This document shows, one piece after another, positions 37,401-49,735 of a DNA stretch of 64,000 bases. The DNA is from Circinella minor. Taxonomy: Eukaryota; Mucoromycota; Mucoromycetes; Mucorales; Lichtheimiaceae. Below the pieces are notes generated by a model. That model saw nothing but the letters and a program-made list of their open reading frames with translations, did no database searches and was not told the origin of the DNA. The number at the start of each line of letters is the position of its first letter. Position 1 is the stretch's first letter. The stretch lies in assembly GCA_016758965.1 (NCBI GenBank), contig JAEPRB010000110.1, positions 62,001-126,000 of the forward strand. The letters run 5' to 3'. The position numbers and the translations under genes were made by a program.

Positions 37401-38780
37401 GAGCCATTGGTGGATGGAATTCGTAAATATATGGAACGCGGTTATAATCCTGATGATGAACTTTTCTTAATTCAATTACATCATTATGTTACTGCTATCG
37501 GTAGTGTTGCAAAAGGTAATATATATATATCATTTGAGATGTTTAGTTGAACTGAGAGATAGCTAAGTCATGAACTAATATAATGATCTATATGATAATA
37601 GGTTTCCCCGCAGTTCCCAAAGAAACTGGATGCGCACAACCTTGGGGTGTTGTATTTAAGCAAGCTACTGAGATCATTTTGAACGTATTGCAGGGCTATA
37701 ATCAATTCGAAACAATTCGTGATGCGGCCCGATTTTCATTTGCTCGACTTATCAATTGTATTGGTGCTGAATTACTTCCCTTGCTCCCAGCATTTATCAC
37801 CGGACTATTGACTGAATGTCAAATATCTGAACTTGTCGATTTCCTTCCATTCATTGGAATGATTTCATTTAAATTTAAGGTAAAAAAAAACAAGGAGTGA
37901 GGCTCGGAAGCGATATATTTATGTATAGTACGTACAAGAATAACTAACGTACTTTTATATAATATATATAGCCCATGATTTTAAATATTACAGATGAACT
38001 TCTCTTACCATTAGTAAAACGTGTCTTTGATTTCCTTAATACCTCACCAAGCGGCACAGATGAAGCGTTGGTTTTGATCGATCTTCGTAAAGCATACCTC
38101 AATTTTATCCTAAGCTTATTCAATGCAGATCTTCAAGGCGTGTTTGTCAGTGAGCGTAACGTTGAACATCTTAGTACTATTCTCCAAACTATTTTACATT
38201 TTGCCAAGAACAATGATGATCCCGCAACTCAAAAAATGGCCTTTGCAGTATTCATGAAGATGATTAACACTTGGGGGGCCGGTGAAGGAATAGCCGGATT
38301 CAGTCAATTTGTATACAATGAACTTGTTCCTGCTACATTCACCGTACCTATGCATGCATCATTTAATGTAGCAGATGGTCAATCTATACTTGTAAGTATA
38401 TGGGTTTATTTAGAATATAGAGATATTACGACTGGATAAATATAACTGATAAACTTAACGAATGATATCTTATATATATGATTTATTAGGTATTTGGTGA
38501 AATGACAAGTATTCAAAAGACATTATATATCAAACACGGCAATGAATTTTTAGAGTATATGAATAATGTATTCTTACCATCAATGCAATGCCCCCCTGAA
38601 ACAGCTCAAACGTATTGCCAAGCACTACAACAATGCGACAACAGAGCATTTAAAAAGTATTTCCAGGTAAATACACTTGAAAATGGTTCCTAGCTTCATT
38701 TTTTCAAAGTAATAGTAATAATACTAATAATACTTTTAATGATGCTATAATAGACATTTATCCAAGAAGCTAAACGCTAA
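34413..38780 (+). CDS. LOS1: Exportin-T (tRNA exportin, Los1/Xpo-t)
   Basis: Fifteen exons join in frame to about 985 residues: 34413-34481, 34611-34693, 34802-34858, 34931-35037, 35128-35594, 35700-35786, 35886-35988, 36090-36205, 36293-36460, 36601-36859, 36976-37515, 37602-37879, 37972-38391, 38490-38666 and 38754-38780. Exportin-T is a RanGTP-dependent karyopherin that carries mature tRNA from nucleus to cytoplasm. It is built from HEAT repeats throughout. Family landmarks are an N-terminal MDQIEQAVIYAL, QSLTLLFAHVYPNIWPTFF, VRNTAIKDNMRLGDIQLL, the ISAYPHPSAALQYFEDIARY block, PLQQIRSRCWYLFHRFVK, and the C-terminal QALQQCDNRAFKKYFQTFIQ. The length lies between the human and yeast proteins. 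The last exon is only 27 nt. Confidence 0.95.
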
Positions 38781-40010
38781 ATGTATTTAAAGCGTATGCA
38801 CAAAATACACACACATATATATATTCAAGACTATATTATTTTTTACTATATACAAAAATCCCTTTCTTTTACCTTTCCAATCGCACATTAAACACACACA
38901 AAACTTTTATATAAAAGCAACGACAATCAACAATCAAAAACCACACGCAAAAACACACATCGCGCAGATACACACACTCACACGCATCCTAAGTAAATCC
39001 GCATCTTAATAATAATAAAATAAAAAAGAAACTTTAAACAGTAGATCACTACGATAGATGATATATATATGTACTTAAATCTCTCTATAAATTGTTTTGC
39101 TGTTATAGTTTAAGTTGCTGTTCCAACTAATGATAGCAGAATTATTGTAACTGAATGATAAATGACAAATAACTATACGATACTTGCCCACTTTATATGG
39201 TAAGGGGATACTTTTATGTCTCAAGAGTGGGTGAGAGAGAAATTATGCTGTTAAGCAAAAACTGAAAGTTCAGTACTACAGTATTTTAAGATTATTTTAT
39301 GTTGTAATATAGCTTGTAATTAGGTTTTTTTTTTCAAGTATGTATGTTCATAATACCTAATTGCTTAGTTATAAGTTATAAGTTTGAACGTGATTTTCTA
39401 ACTGGTACCTCGTGCTTGGCATAATACGTATTATCCTATCATTGAATGAACAGATATTCTTATAGGTGAATATATTTTATGGTGTAGATTATTTCATGAT
39501 TTTTTTTTCTTCGTGTAAACCTATTGTAAATATATTTCGAGAATTATAGGGAAAGGTGTTGAATATTATCTCGATGATTATTAATATACCATCTGTATGT
39601 GGTTAGAGACGAAAATGATGAAACAAACAATGAGGGAATAGAAAAGATAAGCTTGTAATGTAGACATCATAGTAATCCAAATATAATCTTTAAATACTGT
39701 AACGGTATTCAGCCAAAAAGAACAAGAGCGATATGTACGTATCATAAAAAGAGCCAAAATCCGATCTTTCTTTACGATATAATAACTTCTGGTAGTAAGA
39801 ATATGTGCCCTTTTTAAGAGGAATCGTGTGAAATGGAAATAATTCATAAAAATAATGAACGGGTACTGTTACCAATAATTGAGAACCGCAAAGAACAAAG
39901 AACTATTTTTTCTTGAAAAAGACAGTGCATAAGTTAGCCTCTTTTTTTTATTTCTTACACATAAAAACACTATTTTTATAAGTTTATACAATCATATACA
40001 CAATTATACA
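38781..40010. other. Intergenic spacer between LOS1 and the F-box gene
   Basis: 1.2 kb of AT-rich spacer. Just after LOS1 there are CA-rich runs (38810-38990) that are probably 3' untranslated sequence. An open frame at 39581-39847 (minus) is Phe/Tyr/Leu-rich with no domain and was not called. Confidence 0.5.
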
Positions 40011-41017
40011 ATGCCAATACTACAATCACCAATAGGAATCTTATCAAAGTTACCTATTGAAGTGATTGACTGTCTTTTACGAATGCTTCCGGACAGAGAT
40101 TTAGTTTGTGTTGGGCGAATCAATCCTTGGTATCGTAATATGATTGTTCCTATTTTGACCGAACGAATCACATTTCAAATAAAAAAAGATGGTTGGCGCA
40201 TTTATGTGAGTAGATGGACAAATAAATGAATGAGTGGAAAAAGTGTTCAGTAGCTTATAAGTGTTTATAGGTAAACGCAGTGACGCAGTTTGTAGTGCGA
40301 GAAGATCAACCAGAAGAGCAGAACAACAATCTAGTTACAGCTACCAATGATACTACTTTCTTTTCTTCTTCTAACAAAACAAAAAATAATGACATATTAG
40401 AAACGCTTCCTGAGAATTGGAATGATCAAGAAGCCAGACTTTTAGGTGAACAATGTACGGTCAATAAAGAGACACTCGCATTAGAATTTGATATTTTGCC
40501 ACTCGATGATGAACACGGTTTTCGTGCCCTCATGATCAATGACAACAACAGAACGAATGCCTCATCCTCATCGGCAGCAGTAGCATCTACATTGGCGGTA
40601 GCACATAGAAAAAGAAGTATTTTACTTCCAGTTAACCCTCGTCATACTGAAATCGACATACAACTTTATTTCGCAAAGATTGGCACTGACGATAATGAAG
40701 AAGAGGAAAACGAACAACAAGAACAACAAAAACAGCGACACCATTTTCGACTTGAACAAGCCAATATGATGAGTAGTATACCTTTAGGTGTACGTAATTT
40801 ATGTCACCAAGCTCATTTAAATGGAGAATTTGAAAATGAAGTATCTTTTGGAGATATACAAGATGTGTCGGTACATTATCGAGTAACACTTCCAAGCGCA
40901 ACTACGATTCAAGTTGAGTTTGATAAAATTCAAGCATCGCCAGAATGGTTCATATGCCAAATGACAAACCCGTATGATTTTGATATGCAACGAATTTCAG
41001 AACATAGTATTTGGTAG
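40011..41017 (+). CDS. F-box protein of unknown substrate
   Basis: Two exons (40011-40205, 40271-41017) join in phase 0 to 313 residues. Residues ~8-50 form an F-box-like motif (LSKLPIEVIDCLLRMLPDRDLVCVGRINPWYRN), so the protein may dock to Skp1 in an SCF ubiquitin ligase. The remainder is not recognised: an acidic/Asn-rich segment, a Gln/Glu-rich insertion at ~200-212, and a C-terminal region with beta-strand-like patterns (VHYRVTLPSATTIQVEFDKI) that might bind a partner. Only the F-box is family evidence; the substrate-binding part could be an uncharacterised domain. A possible extra coding-like segment lies just downstream at 41253-41369. Confidence 0.75.
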
Positions 41018-41252
41018 AACATTGTATATGTAATTAACACTCATCAACTCATTTATTTATCATTTACCCTCTCTTTTCTTTTATCATCCTTGAGCTATTT
41101 TTAGTCAATCTTTACTTCTTCCCCCACTCTTTCTCTTGATCAATTTTTTAAACTTTGTACACAACAGCAGCAATGGAAATGAGTAATCCATCTGTTTTTC
41201 TACCTTATCTAAAGAATAGCATTTTGTGCACTTTTTTTTAAATACTTTTTTT

Positions 41253-41369
41253 ATGCAGCTAGAAGGAATTCCCCGCACCGGCGTCTTAATCTTTTTCGAT
41301 CAACGCATTTTCGATTTGGAAAACATTATCCAAAAGGTTCCTTATGAGTTTATAGTATCATATAAATAA
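41253..41369 (+). other. Short coding-like ORF (38 codons) after the F-box gene
   Basis: An ATG preceded by a T-rich stretch opens 38 codons ending in TAA. The peptide MQLEGIPRTGVLIFFDQRIF continues DLENIIQK and ends VSYK. It has an alternating hydrophobic/charged pattern unlike chance translation here. The bases before CTA also look like an intron end (polypyrimidine, then ATGCAG), so it may instead be a terminal exon. No in-phase upstream exon was found. The family is not recognised. Confidence 0.4.
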
Positions 41370-44300
41370 TTATATCAAATAGCAAGTAATAACATATGTA
41401 TTGTGAGGTTTCACTGTTCCTAAATCTTGTATTGTTTAAATATAAATTATAGTATATATACCATTGGATAATTTTCTCATTGTTTACTCGGGATAGTAAA
41501 ATAAAGATCTCACGCCACTACGTATATATCGTTGACTAAAACATTCATCTAAGGGAAGTATGGGAAGCACTCGTTGCTCTTGTACAAATAACTTACTTTT
41601 AGGATAAAATTGTCGTTGTGATTTCCAAAATAAAGATTAAGCCTGGTTGTTGCTATTCTCAAGTAGACCGACACAGACCATTGAAAGTAAAATATAAAAT
41701 GTCGTACCATTGACATAATAGTCCATCAAAGCTCTTCTATTTTTTTAGTAAATTAACTAGGATTACTCAGTAATACGAAAAAGTAAGCCTCAAGAGTTTC
41801 GACAAGTTTACAACATGAAAGTGACAAGTTGGGTGGATTTTACGTAAATTTGCAGTCAATCTCAAAACTGTGATAAATTTTCTTGTTTTAGTTTACTTTT
41901 GGCTAACTTGGTAGTGCATATATTAAGGAGGAGCAATTAGAGTAACAGTATTTGAAAAACATAATGTTTCAAGATGGAACAAATTTTTCAAAGGAAATAC
42001 ACTGATACGTAGCAAACAGTTACTACAAATAGCGTTCAGAAGGTAATGAGTACACTTACGATGTAGTTAACTGCAGATTCTTCAGAGAATGATTATACTA
42101 GTAAGTGTAACAAACGCAATCACATGGTAAATATATATGATATGTGTTCAAAAATACATTCATTAGAAAATTGAAACTTCTTTTATTTACGGTACTAAAT
42201 ATGAAGTACGTATGTAAAGTCAATTGATTTCGGCGACGCATTTGGATTAAAAGAATTGTAATATATCGCTCCAAGGAACCATATTACAGATATGTTGTTA
42301 TAAATATACGAGTTGATTGAAAGATGCTTGTACATCAGAGCTTATGACATAAAGCTAGATATATTTTGGGACTGTGTGGTTGTGGCCGAGTGGGGAAAAA
42401 TGTTCAACTTTCTATCGGCTTGATGCGGAAATGTCCAAGTGGATAATCTGCATCTATATTGTATAAATTGAAAGAGGCCGAATTGTATCCGATTTTTAGA
42501 AGTGTTTGGCTGTAGTACTGCCAGGTAAAATATATATGGCTAACTTTATTTTATCATCTGTAAATTCACAATTGGTCTATGGAAACCTTAGACCGAATCA
42601 AGAGGGATAGGAAGATTTCATACACTAATGTTAGTTAAGAAAAAGGCCAGTTTGACATAACTTATACTGTTTCATTAGCAACCGTTGACAACAACAAAGT
42701 CGTTGGTAGAGCAACGGACAAAACTATTACTACGCTCTAATGCTACGTAATCATAATTTAAAAAAGCTCAACGCTACCAGTTTCTTACGCTTGGTATGTA
42801 GATCATCTCTGGTTTAATATGAAAAAAAAATGCTTATTTGTTTCGATCATAATTACCTGGCATTATGTATACTCAAAATCATGACTTATATCTTTTTACT
42901 TTTCTATTCAGTTAGCAACTTAGGAGTAATAAAGTGAATTTTTGCTTATCCTTTATATAGGAATGTATACATCATATCATTCAAGTTGTGGCATATGCCT
43001 TCAATTACTTTATATGGGTTATAAATTTAATAAAAAAATGATAAACGTTTTAAAGTTTTTAACTCCAAAAAGAAAAAAGAAAAACGGATGATAAGCCAAA
43101 ACTGTTATTTTTTTTCTGTGGGAAGATAAACAATAATGCAAAACAATATTTGTTACCCTTGTGCTTCTTTTTTTAAGTGGTTATTATTGATCAACATTTT
43201 TCTTCTTCCCTTATCCTCCCGATTACTAATTAATATTGTTTTGCTTTCTTTGATGTCTCTGCCACACATAAAAACTTTTTAATTGCACAAATTTTCTTGG
43301 TGGGCTCCGAATGAAATTGAATTATAGAAATATGTCTATAAACAAAAAAGCTTATCGTCAAAATAGTGGAATTTTTCCCACTCTTTCTTCTCAAAACACC
43401 GGGTCATCGGGTTTCAATGCTAAATATTAAAGCAATTTGTCATTCCGCAATTACAGGATTAAAAATGGTTATATCATTATTCATCTTTCTTATTCCAATG
43501 CAACCGAGGGAATACACCATATTGAGGAATTTAGCATAGGTTTCTTTCCCGATCCTCCTCAAATACCATAAAAAAGCAAGCTACACCAATTGTGATCTCA
43601 GACGTTTAAAAGGAGAAAGAAAGAAAAGATAATGATATCAACATTATATATGTTTATACAAAAATAAACAAATAAATCAATAAGAAATGTTTATTTATTT
43701 TTAAATTCGTACATATTAAAAAAAAGTGTCCACTTGTTATTATTATCTCTATTTTCCTAGTTAAGAAAAAGAAGAACAAACCTTTTTTTTTTTTTTTTGA
43801 TTCTCTCCGTCCATTCGGGGTAGTGGCGGGCTATATCCCTTTCGCGGGTCCCATTTACTAATGCTATTGCTTGTATTGGAGATATATTTTGGTGACCGGG
43901 GTTCAAGTTTGTAACTTGAATATAATTGCTAAACGTCTTTTTTTTTTACTCTTTTGGATAGTTAATTTTTTTTCTTTGAACGAATAAAAATAAAACGTTA
44001 ATCTAAAATGAACAATAACAAAATCAAACAACAATAATAAAAACGTTCCTTTTATTCTCTGTTTTTTTTTTGTTGTGTAATGTTAGATGAACCTAGAGTA
44101 TGGTATTTAACATCATATATAATAATAAAGGGTTACAGATAACGAAAAGAACATTTAAGGTAGGTTGGACTTATCACATGGGAAAAATAAACTCACCATA
44201 ATCTACTATAATTTTGTACCTTCTGAGTGGACATTTGCTTTGTTCCTCAAAAATTTTGTTGGATTCCTTCGTCATCATCATTATCCTCCCCCCCCCCCCA

Positions 44301-45794
44301 TTTCCGAGTTAAATATTTATTATTGCTTTCACCGAGTCAAAAAAAAAAAGAAGCATGTTATTTCGTCCGTTTGTTCGCTTGTCAAACCATAAAAAATGTT
44401 TTCAAAAATTATTATTACTGTGCAGTGCAGATCATTTCACCTTATCTTATTAAATCCTATATACTACATATCATTAACGGAAAAAGAACATATACGCACA
44501 CTTTATATACATGACAATGACAATGAAGTAATGGAAAAGAATATGAGTTTATTGATCTTTTGAATATATAGTATATCGCATGTGAAACTTCATCTAGTTG
44601 TAGTTCTTAAAGTATTTCTGCCACTAATATTTATAGGTAAGGTTTAAGGTGGCACTAGCGACGGATTAAGATCGTGTTATGAGAGAAAAATAAGATGTCA
44701 AAAAAAAACAGATGTTGATTAAAAAATTATAAGATGTTGATAATGTCGTCTACAGCCCCTTTATCTTTTTTATTTGTTTTTTATTTTCTTCTTTTTTTAA
44801 AAAATATATGTTGCATAGTATTCCATTACATGTATGTCATTGATAAGAAAAAGAAAACCACATTGTTGTGTTTAGGAACAAGCAAGATTATCAAATCATA
44901 GAAATAAAATATCAGAAGCTAAAATAATGATATCTTCTTTTTCAACAAACTTGGGGGAGGGGACTGACTGAAAAAGCGCCCATAACAAACTGTTTATTAA
45001 ATACCCCAGAAGAAGAACAATAATTGAAACAATGTCATCATACATTTTCATCATATTATTTATTGCTTTATTTTCTCCTCATCTTCTCTATCAAAAAATA
45101 AAAAACTGATTAACAAAAATAAACAAACAAAGTTAATTTTTTTTACGCTGAATATATATATATATACATATACACAAAGATAATGACTGTTTGACTTCAA
45201 GGAAGATTTTGATATTAATAAATACTGTTGATGATGATAATGACGGTTATATTATTAGTTTTGTGTATAAGTTTATATCATCCTTAGGCAATTTTATGGC
45301 TGAGGCAGCCATATTTTACGTAAAATAATTTACAAGTTCATATTATAATTATGATTTCTCTGACTATCTAATTAATAGTCATAATTTCTATATCGGTTAT
45401 TACATGCTCCCCTTTCTCTCCCTTTCCTTGATTGTTAATCCACCCACACCACTCCTCTCTCTCCGTCCTCCCCCCACCCAAAATAAACTTGTAATACAAT
45501 AATTATATATATATATATATTTATTATTATCTTCTTTATCAAATCAGCAAAAAAAAGTGTTATTAAACTTATATTTTATAATAAAATAAGATGGTAAATA
45601 AAATAAACGAACCACATTATTGACTGATAAACGTGAATAAAACATTTGCATTTAAAAAGAGAAGAAATTTTGAGCGGATAAAAGTTCTACATAACAATTG
45701 TATCAAAAAAAAAAGATAATAAAAAATATCAAGAGGGGGGGTGTTATATGTATAAGAAATGAAGCAAAGAAAAAAAAAGAGAAGGGGGACTTAC

Positions 45795-45891
45795 CAATTG
45801 TGTACGTGTTGGTGGGTGGAGCAAAGACAAAAGATTGGTGTTGATTATTATGGGACTGCCCGGACAAGCTGGAGAGATCAAAGGCTGGCAT
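45795..45891 (-). other. Candidate orphan first exon on the minus strand
   Basis: An ATG at 45891 opens 32 codons (MPAFDLSSLSGQSHNNQHQS, then FVFAPPTNTYTIG) that end at a clean GTAAGT donor. This looks like a protein start. No matching downstream exon was found in the 1.8 kb below it. An opposite-strand 79-codon frame overlaps at 45835-46074, so the true coding strand is uncertain. Confidence 0.35.
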
Positions 45892-46336
45892 CCGTTAATC
45901 TCTGTCCAATCGTATAAGTTTATCAAATCGTTGCACGAACAGTTGACTCAGCTGATAAGGAGCAACCCAAAGTATACTTTTGTCGAATGCAGATATACAC
46001 AAGAAATGGAATCAGACTTATTCAAGATCCGCTTATGCACACTGATTGGTCCGATAACCTTGGATTCCTTTTGATCAACCGTTATCTTTTTAACTATGTG
46101 TGGCAATTTTCACATTTTGAGTTTCTTCTCCTTCTTTCTTATTCTATAAACTTTTATTTTTTTGTTGTCTTGAGATTTTAATTTCTTCTTCTTCTGCTTC
46201 CTCATTCTCCCTTTTTTAACACTTTTTTTTTCAATTAATTGAACCTACAACACTTCCATTTTTTTTACTATAAATACAATCCTACATTGTTAAACATTAA
46301 ATAATAATAATAGAACATCCATAATAAAATAAAACA

Positions 46337-47620
46337 ATGGTAACACCAACTCTTCATAAGACTTCTACAGAACCTATCAAGCGACGACGTAGAAAGTCAG
46401 TATTGCGTTGTGCACAATGTGGAAGTATGTTTCGTTTACCATTATGGAGTCGCGAAAGTGGTCAAGGTCCTGTATGCGATGCCTGTAGTAACGGTGAAAC
46501 AGTTCATGAAGACTTATCTATTCAAAAACAATCTACTTCCAACATTTTATCATCACCACAGCAACAAGATGAAAACATCGACACTACAACCAATATCAAG
46601 CCACGTTCAAATCGCGGTCGTAAACGACGAGCTTTTCAACCCGATAATATGTCTGTCTGTGCCAATTGCCAAACAACTAACACCCCACTTTGGCGTCGAG
46701 ACGCCAATGGTAATGCTATTTGTAATGCTTGTGGTCTTTACTACAAGTTACATCTCGTTCATCGTCCTATTACTATGATGCGTACTGAAATAAAGCGAAG
46801 AAAACGTTCGTCCGATAAGAACAAGCGAAATAGTAATATGAAAAAACAAGATGGTGATGATATTGAAGAAGAGTCATCTCAAATCATTCCTGAAATGGAA
46901 ACTCTTGGTAGCACCACTGGTGTTGAACAATCTTTTGGCGATAACCAATATAATCATCGTTACAACCATCACCACAGCGGTATGTCATCTTCTTCATCTA
47001 CTACATCTTCATCCACCCCAAGTCCTCAATCTAGTCCTAGTCCAAGTCCAACTACATCCCCTACTATTGATTCCATGTTATTACCACCACTTCAACAAGA
47101 GCAATATCCAGCCGTTCTTTCTTCACCTGAATCCATTCGTTTACCATCACCTACACCTAGTCAACAATATTCTCAACATCATCATCAGGAACAATCATCA
47201 TCGTCATTTCTTTATTGTAATCATAGTACCCAAGCTCTTTTAGATAAGCGACGAGCTTTACAACATGAAGTCGATCGTTTAACTGGTTTATTAAACGAAA
47301 CTTCGGATATGATTTCTGATATTGATACCACATTAACTCAACGACAGACTCCCGTCGAAGATGTTGCTCGGTCGCTTTTAACATTGGCTCGCTTACCACC
47401 TCCTACCCTTTCTCCCCCGCGACTTGATGAACAAAAGCAACAACAAAAATATGAATCACCCCAATCACCTATTAATAGTAATAATAATCGTACTGCTATG
47501 ATTACCCCATCTCCTTCTTCACCTTCTTCGTCTCCCAGAGAATATAAATTATTTCCGAGGCTTCCCCCTATTACTGCTGTTGGTGCGGCTACCCCACCTC
47601 CATTCGAATTCTCGTTATGA
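46337..47620 (+). CDS. GATA-type zinc finger transcription factor with two fingers
   Basis: A single uninterrupted frame of 427 residues. Two zinc modules are visible. Finger 1 (C25, C28, C47, C50; C-x2-C-x18-C-x2-C) has a divergent loop (FRLPLWSRESGQGPVCDAC). Finger 2 (C108, C111, C129, C132; C-x2-C-x17-C-x2-C) is a canonical GATA finger, with TPLWRRDANGNAICNACGLY and a basic tail RTEIKRRKR. A Ser/Pro-rich region and a short helical, coiled-coil-like segment (~305-345) follow. Two-finger fungal GATA factors include iron regulators such as Sre1/Fep1/Urbs1, but the Cys-rich segment found between the fingers in those proteins is not seen here. The specific role is therefore open. Confidence 0.88.
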   Translation: MVTPTLHKTSTEPIKRRRRKSVLRCAQCGSMFRLPLWSRESGQGPVCDACSNGETVHEDLSIQKQSTSNILSSPQQQDENIDTTTNIKPRSNRGRKRRAFQPDNMSVCANCQTTNTPLWRRDANGNAICNACGLYYKLHLVHRPITMMRTEIKRRKRSSDKNKRNSNMKKQDGDDIEEESSQIIPEMETLGSTTGVEQSFGDNQYNHRYNHHHSGMSSSSSTTSSSTPSPQSSPSPSPTTSPTIDSMLLPPLQQEQYPAVLSSPESIRLPSPTPSQQYSQHHHQEQSSSSFLYCNHSTQALLDKRRALQHEVDRLTGLLNETSDMISDIDTTLTQRQTPVEDVARSLLTLARLPPPTLSPPRLDEQKQQQKYESPQSPINSNNNRTAMITPSPSSPSSSPREYKLFPRLPPITAVGAATPPPFEFSL

Positions 47621-48015
47621 AATAAAGCTTTACTATTATGGTTTTCTTATGGTATTTTATAGTTGTTTGTTTACTTTTTCTTTAATTTTCTTGTTTCATT
47701 ATAGTATATATATATATATTGATTTTAACAAAGAAAAACAAGGTGTAATTTCTGTTATGTTGTTTTAAAAGAGGAGTGAAAGAGGATGGTGGAGGGTTAA
47801 ATAAAATGTATGAGTTTACAAAATGCTCAAAAAAAAAGAATATTATAATAATACATGCAGTAGAAATAAACTAATAATAATGTAATAATAAACAAAAGAT
47901 GTATAGCAGGAAAAGAAGGTGAAGATATGTGCATATATGTTATATGTGATAATTTTGTTGTTGTCGTTGAATGGTATATATAAGTAAAGAAAATATAAAG
48001 AAAAAAAGTTGTTAA
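47621..48015. other. Convergent 3' region between the GATA gene and the next gene
   Basis: About 395 bases of AT-rich sequence with an (AT)n run near 47705-47719 and several AATAAA-like hexamers, fitting the 3' untranslated ends of two converging genes. No gene was seen. Confidence 0.5.
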
Positions 48016-49403
48016 TTATTTGTTGTATTTTGTCATTGATCGAACGGGCATTTTGCCTTGTGGACTCAAATGAATAACCGCAGCATCCAAAAAATCATCT
48101 TCATCTTCATCAGGGCGCCAGCGCCCCAATCGATGGCTCGAATCGATCAATTGTCGCAGTACCTGTTTGCATTGTAATGTATATTCCTGATAATGTTTAC
48201 CAGAAGCACTACAAACAAACATGACGGCTGGAGTATGTGACATGCCATAACGTTCCAGGATTTGGGGTAATTGATCATGCAATATGTGCTCACGGTGTTT
48301 CATTATTTCATTGGACGATACTTCTTGATCTACAATCAATACAAGTCGCCGCCACCATAATTTATCAGGATCAACGCTTTGCGTACAATTATCGATAAGA
48401 TCCAGTTGCTTATAAAACATCTCTCTATGTATATTTTTATTAAATAATTAGTCACTATTATTATTCATCCAATGTCTATAGTTGAGCTGTAGAAGTGGTA
48501 GACAAAATAAAACTTACAATGATGATGCAATAACGAGGAATGTGGAGATACCCCGTCGTTCACCAAGATCCAGTAGTTTACTTTTACTTGTAAATGGACT
48601 AAACGTAAGTAAAGAAGTCGTCGAATCGACTTGCCAACGATTTTCACGATCAGGTTGTATATGATCAAATAACCAATTTGCAATATCAGTCTAAAAGAAT
48701 ATAAAATTTAAAAAAAACCACCCGGGGTTAACCGAGAAAAATTAATTTTCTAAGCCGACGAAATGGTATCATCACCTCCATTCTCTCACATAACTTTTTT
48801 TTTTTTTTTTTGGGTGCAATCCACAAACTAAAATAAATAAATAAGCATTATTAATTTTACCTTGCCAAAAGTTGCCACTGTAAAATGAGGTTTGTCTACA
48901 TAAACTTTTGGCGATAATGTGATAACAGGTTTGTTGGAGGTCCCCTGAGTGTGTGAGGGGTTTTCGTCATAAGAATGAGGTACTTCAAAGACGGTCACGG
49001 GTAACGTGGTATCCGTACTATTACTTGAGGATGAAAATGTAGAATGTCGTGATTGAGTTGATCGGGTGGATGCAGAAGATGCTATAGAGTTATTATGTGA
49101 TAGTGGAGTGGCTGAAATGCGATGTATATTTGAAGAAGGCGATGTTGGAGTAGTTGGAGTAGTTGGAGAAGTTCGAGGAGGTGCTGTAGAATAACTACGA
49201 GGTGTTGGTCGTTGTGGTGGTGTTGAAAATTGCTGCGGTAATAATACAGAAAATAAAATAAAGGTTAGTTGGGATTAATATTAGTTGTTGCTATGGAAAT
49301 AGATAGAAAAGGAGGGTGGTGTGCAGCTAACCTCTTCAGTTATCAACAAATTATCCATGAGTGCATCAAGCCCCCATGCAGCTTTATTTTTTCCTCGTTT
49401 CAT
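48016..49403 (-). CDS. Unknown protein with Pro/Ser/Thr-rich N-terminus
   Basis: Four exons (49332-49403, 48861-49232, 48518-48690, 48016-48424) join in frame to about 341 residues. The N-terminus starts MKRGKNKAAWGLDALMDNLL. Next comes a Pro/Ser/Thr-rich linker typical of phosphoregulated fungal proteins. The C-terminal ~200 residues look folded, with a TDIANWLFDHIQ helix, WWRRLVLIVDQEVSSNEI, TPAVMFVCSASGKHYQEYTL and a final HLSPQGKMPVRS. The alternating hydrophobic strands (RLVLIVD, PAVMFVCSA) hint at an alpha/beta fold, but no family is recognised and no catalytic motif stands out. It is transcribed in the same direction as the next three genes. Confidence 0.75.
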
Positions 49404-49735
49404 GATATATTTTTTTATTAGAAAGAAAGAAAAAAATAAGGTGAAAAAAAGTAAGAGTAAAGAGAGAAAGAGAATAGAAAAAAAAAGAGAGTAAAAAAGA
49501 CACAGAAATATATAAAATAGCCAGGTAAAAACGAAAAAAAAAAGAGTTATCTTTTTTTTATGTATTATTTGATATTGTTATACGCGGGTAAGAAGGAGAG
49601 AATGATTGACCAGGTGTGTGTGTTTGTGTATGGAGGGAGAGAGAAAATGATGGAAAAAAAAGAACCTAGTTGTGGCGCGGAATTCAAAGAGACCTGATAC
49701 GGTTTTTTGTGACACCCAAAATATATGGATGATCT

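Larger units (their letters stand above)
41018..46336. other. Large intergenic spacer (5.3 kb)
   Basis: AT-rich spacer upstream of the GATA gene. It contains a coding-like segment at 41253-41369 and an orphan exon candidate at 45795-45891 (both listed). A GC-richer patch at 43808-43860 is followed by many homopolymer runs. A segment at 42377-42400 resembles the left half of a tRNA gene but has no matching right half. No transposon ends were recognised. Confidence 0.4.

Noticed and set aside
42370..42470. tRNA-like start (GTGGCCGAGTGGGGAAAAATG)
   Set aside because: Resembles the A box and D arm of a Leu/Ser tRNA, but no B box (GGTTCRA) and no closing acceptor stem were found.
43808..43860. 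GC-rich patch with GGGGTAGTGG
   Set aside because: Briefly resembles a tRNA D arm but does not fold into a cloverleaf on either strand.
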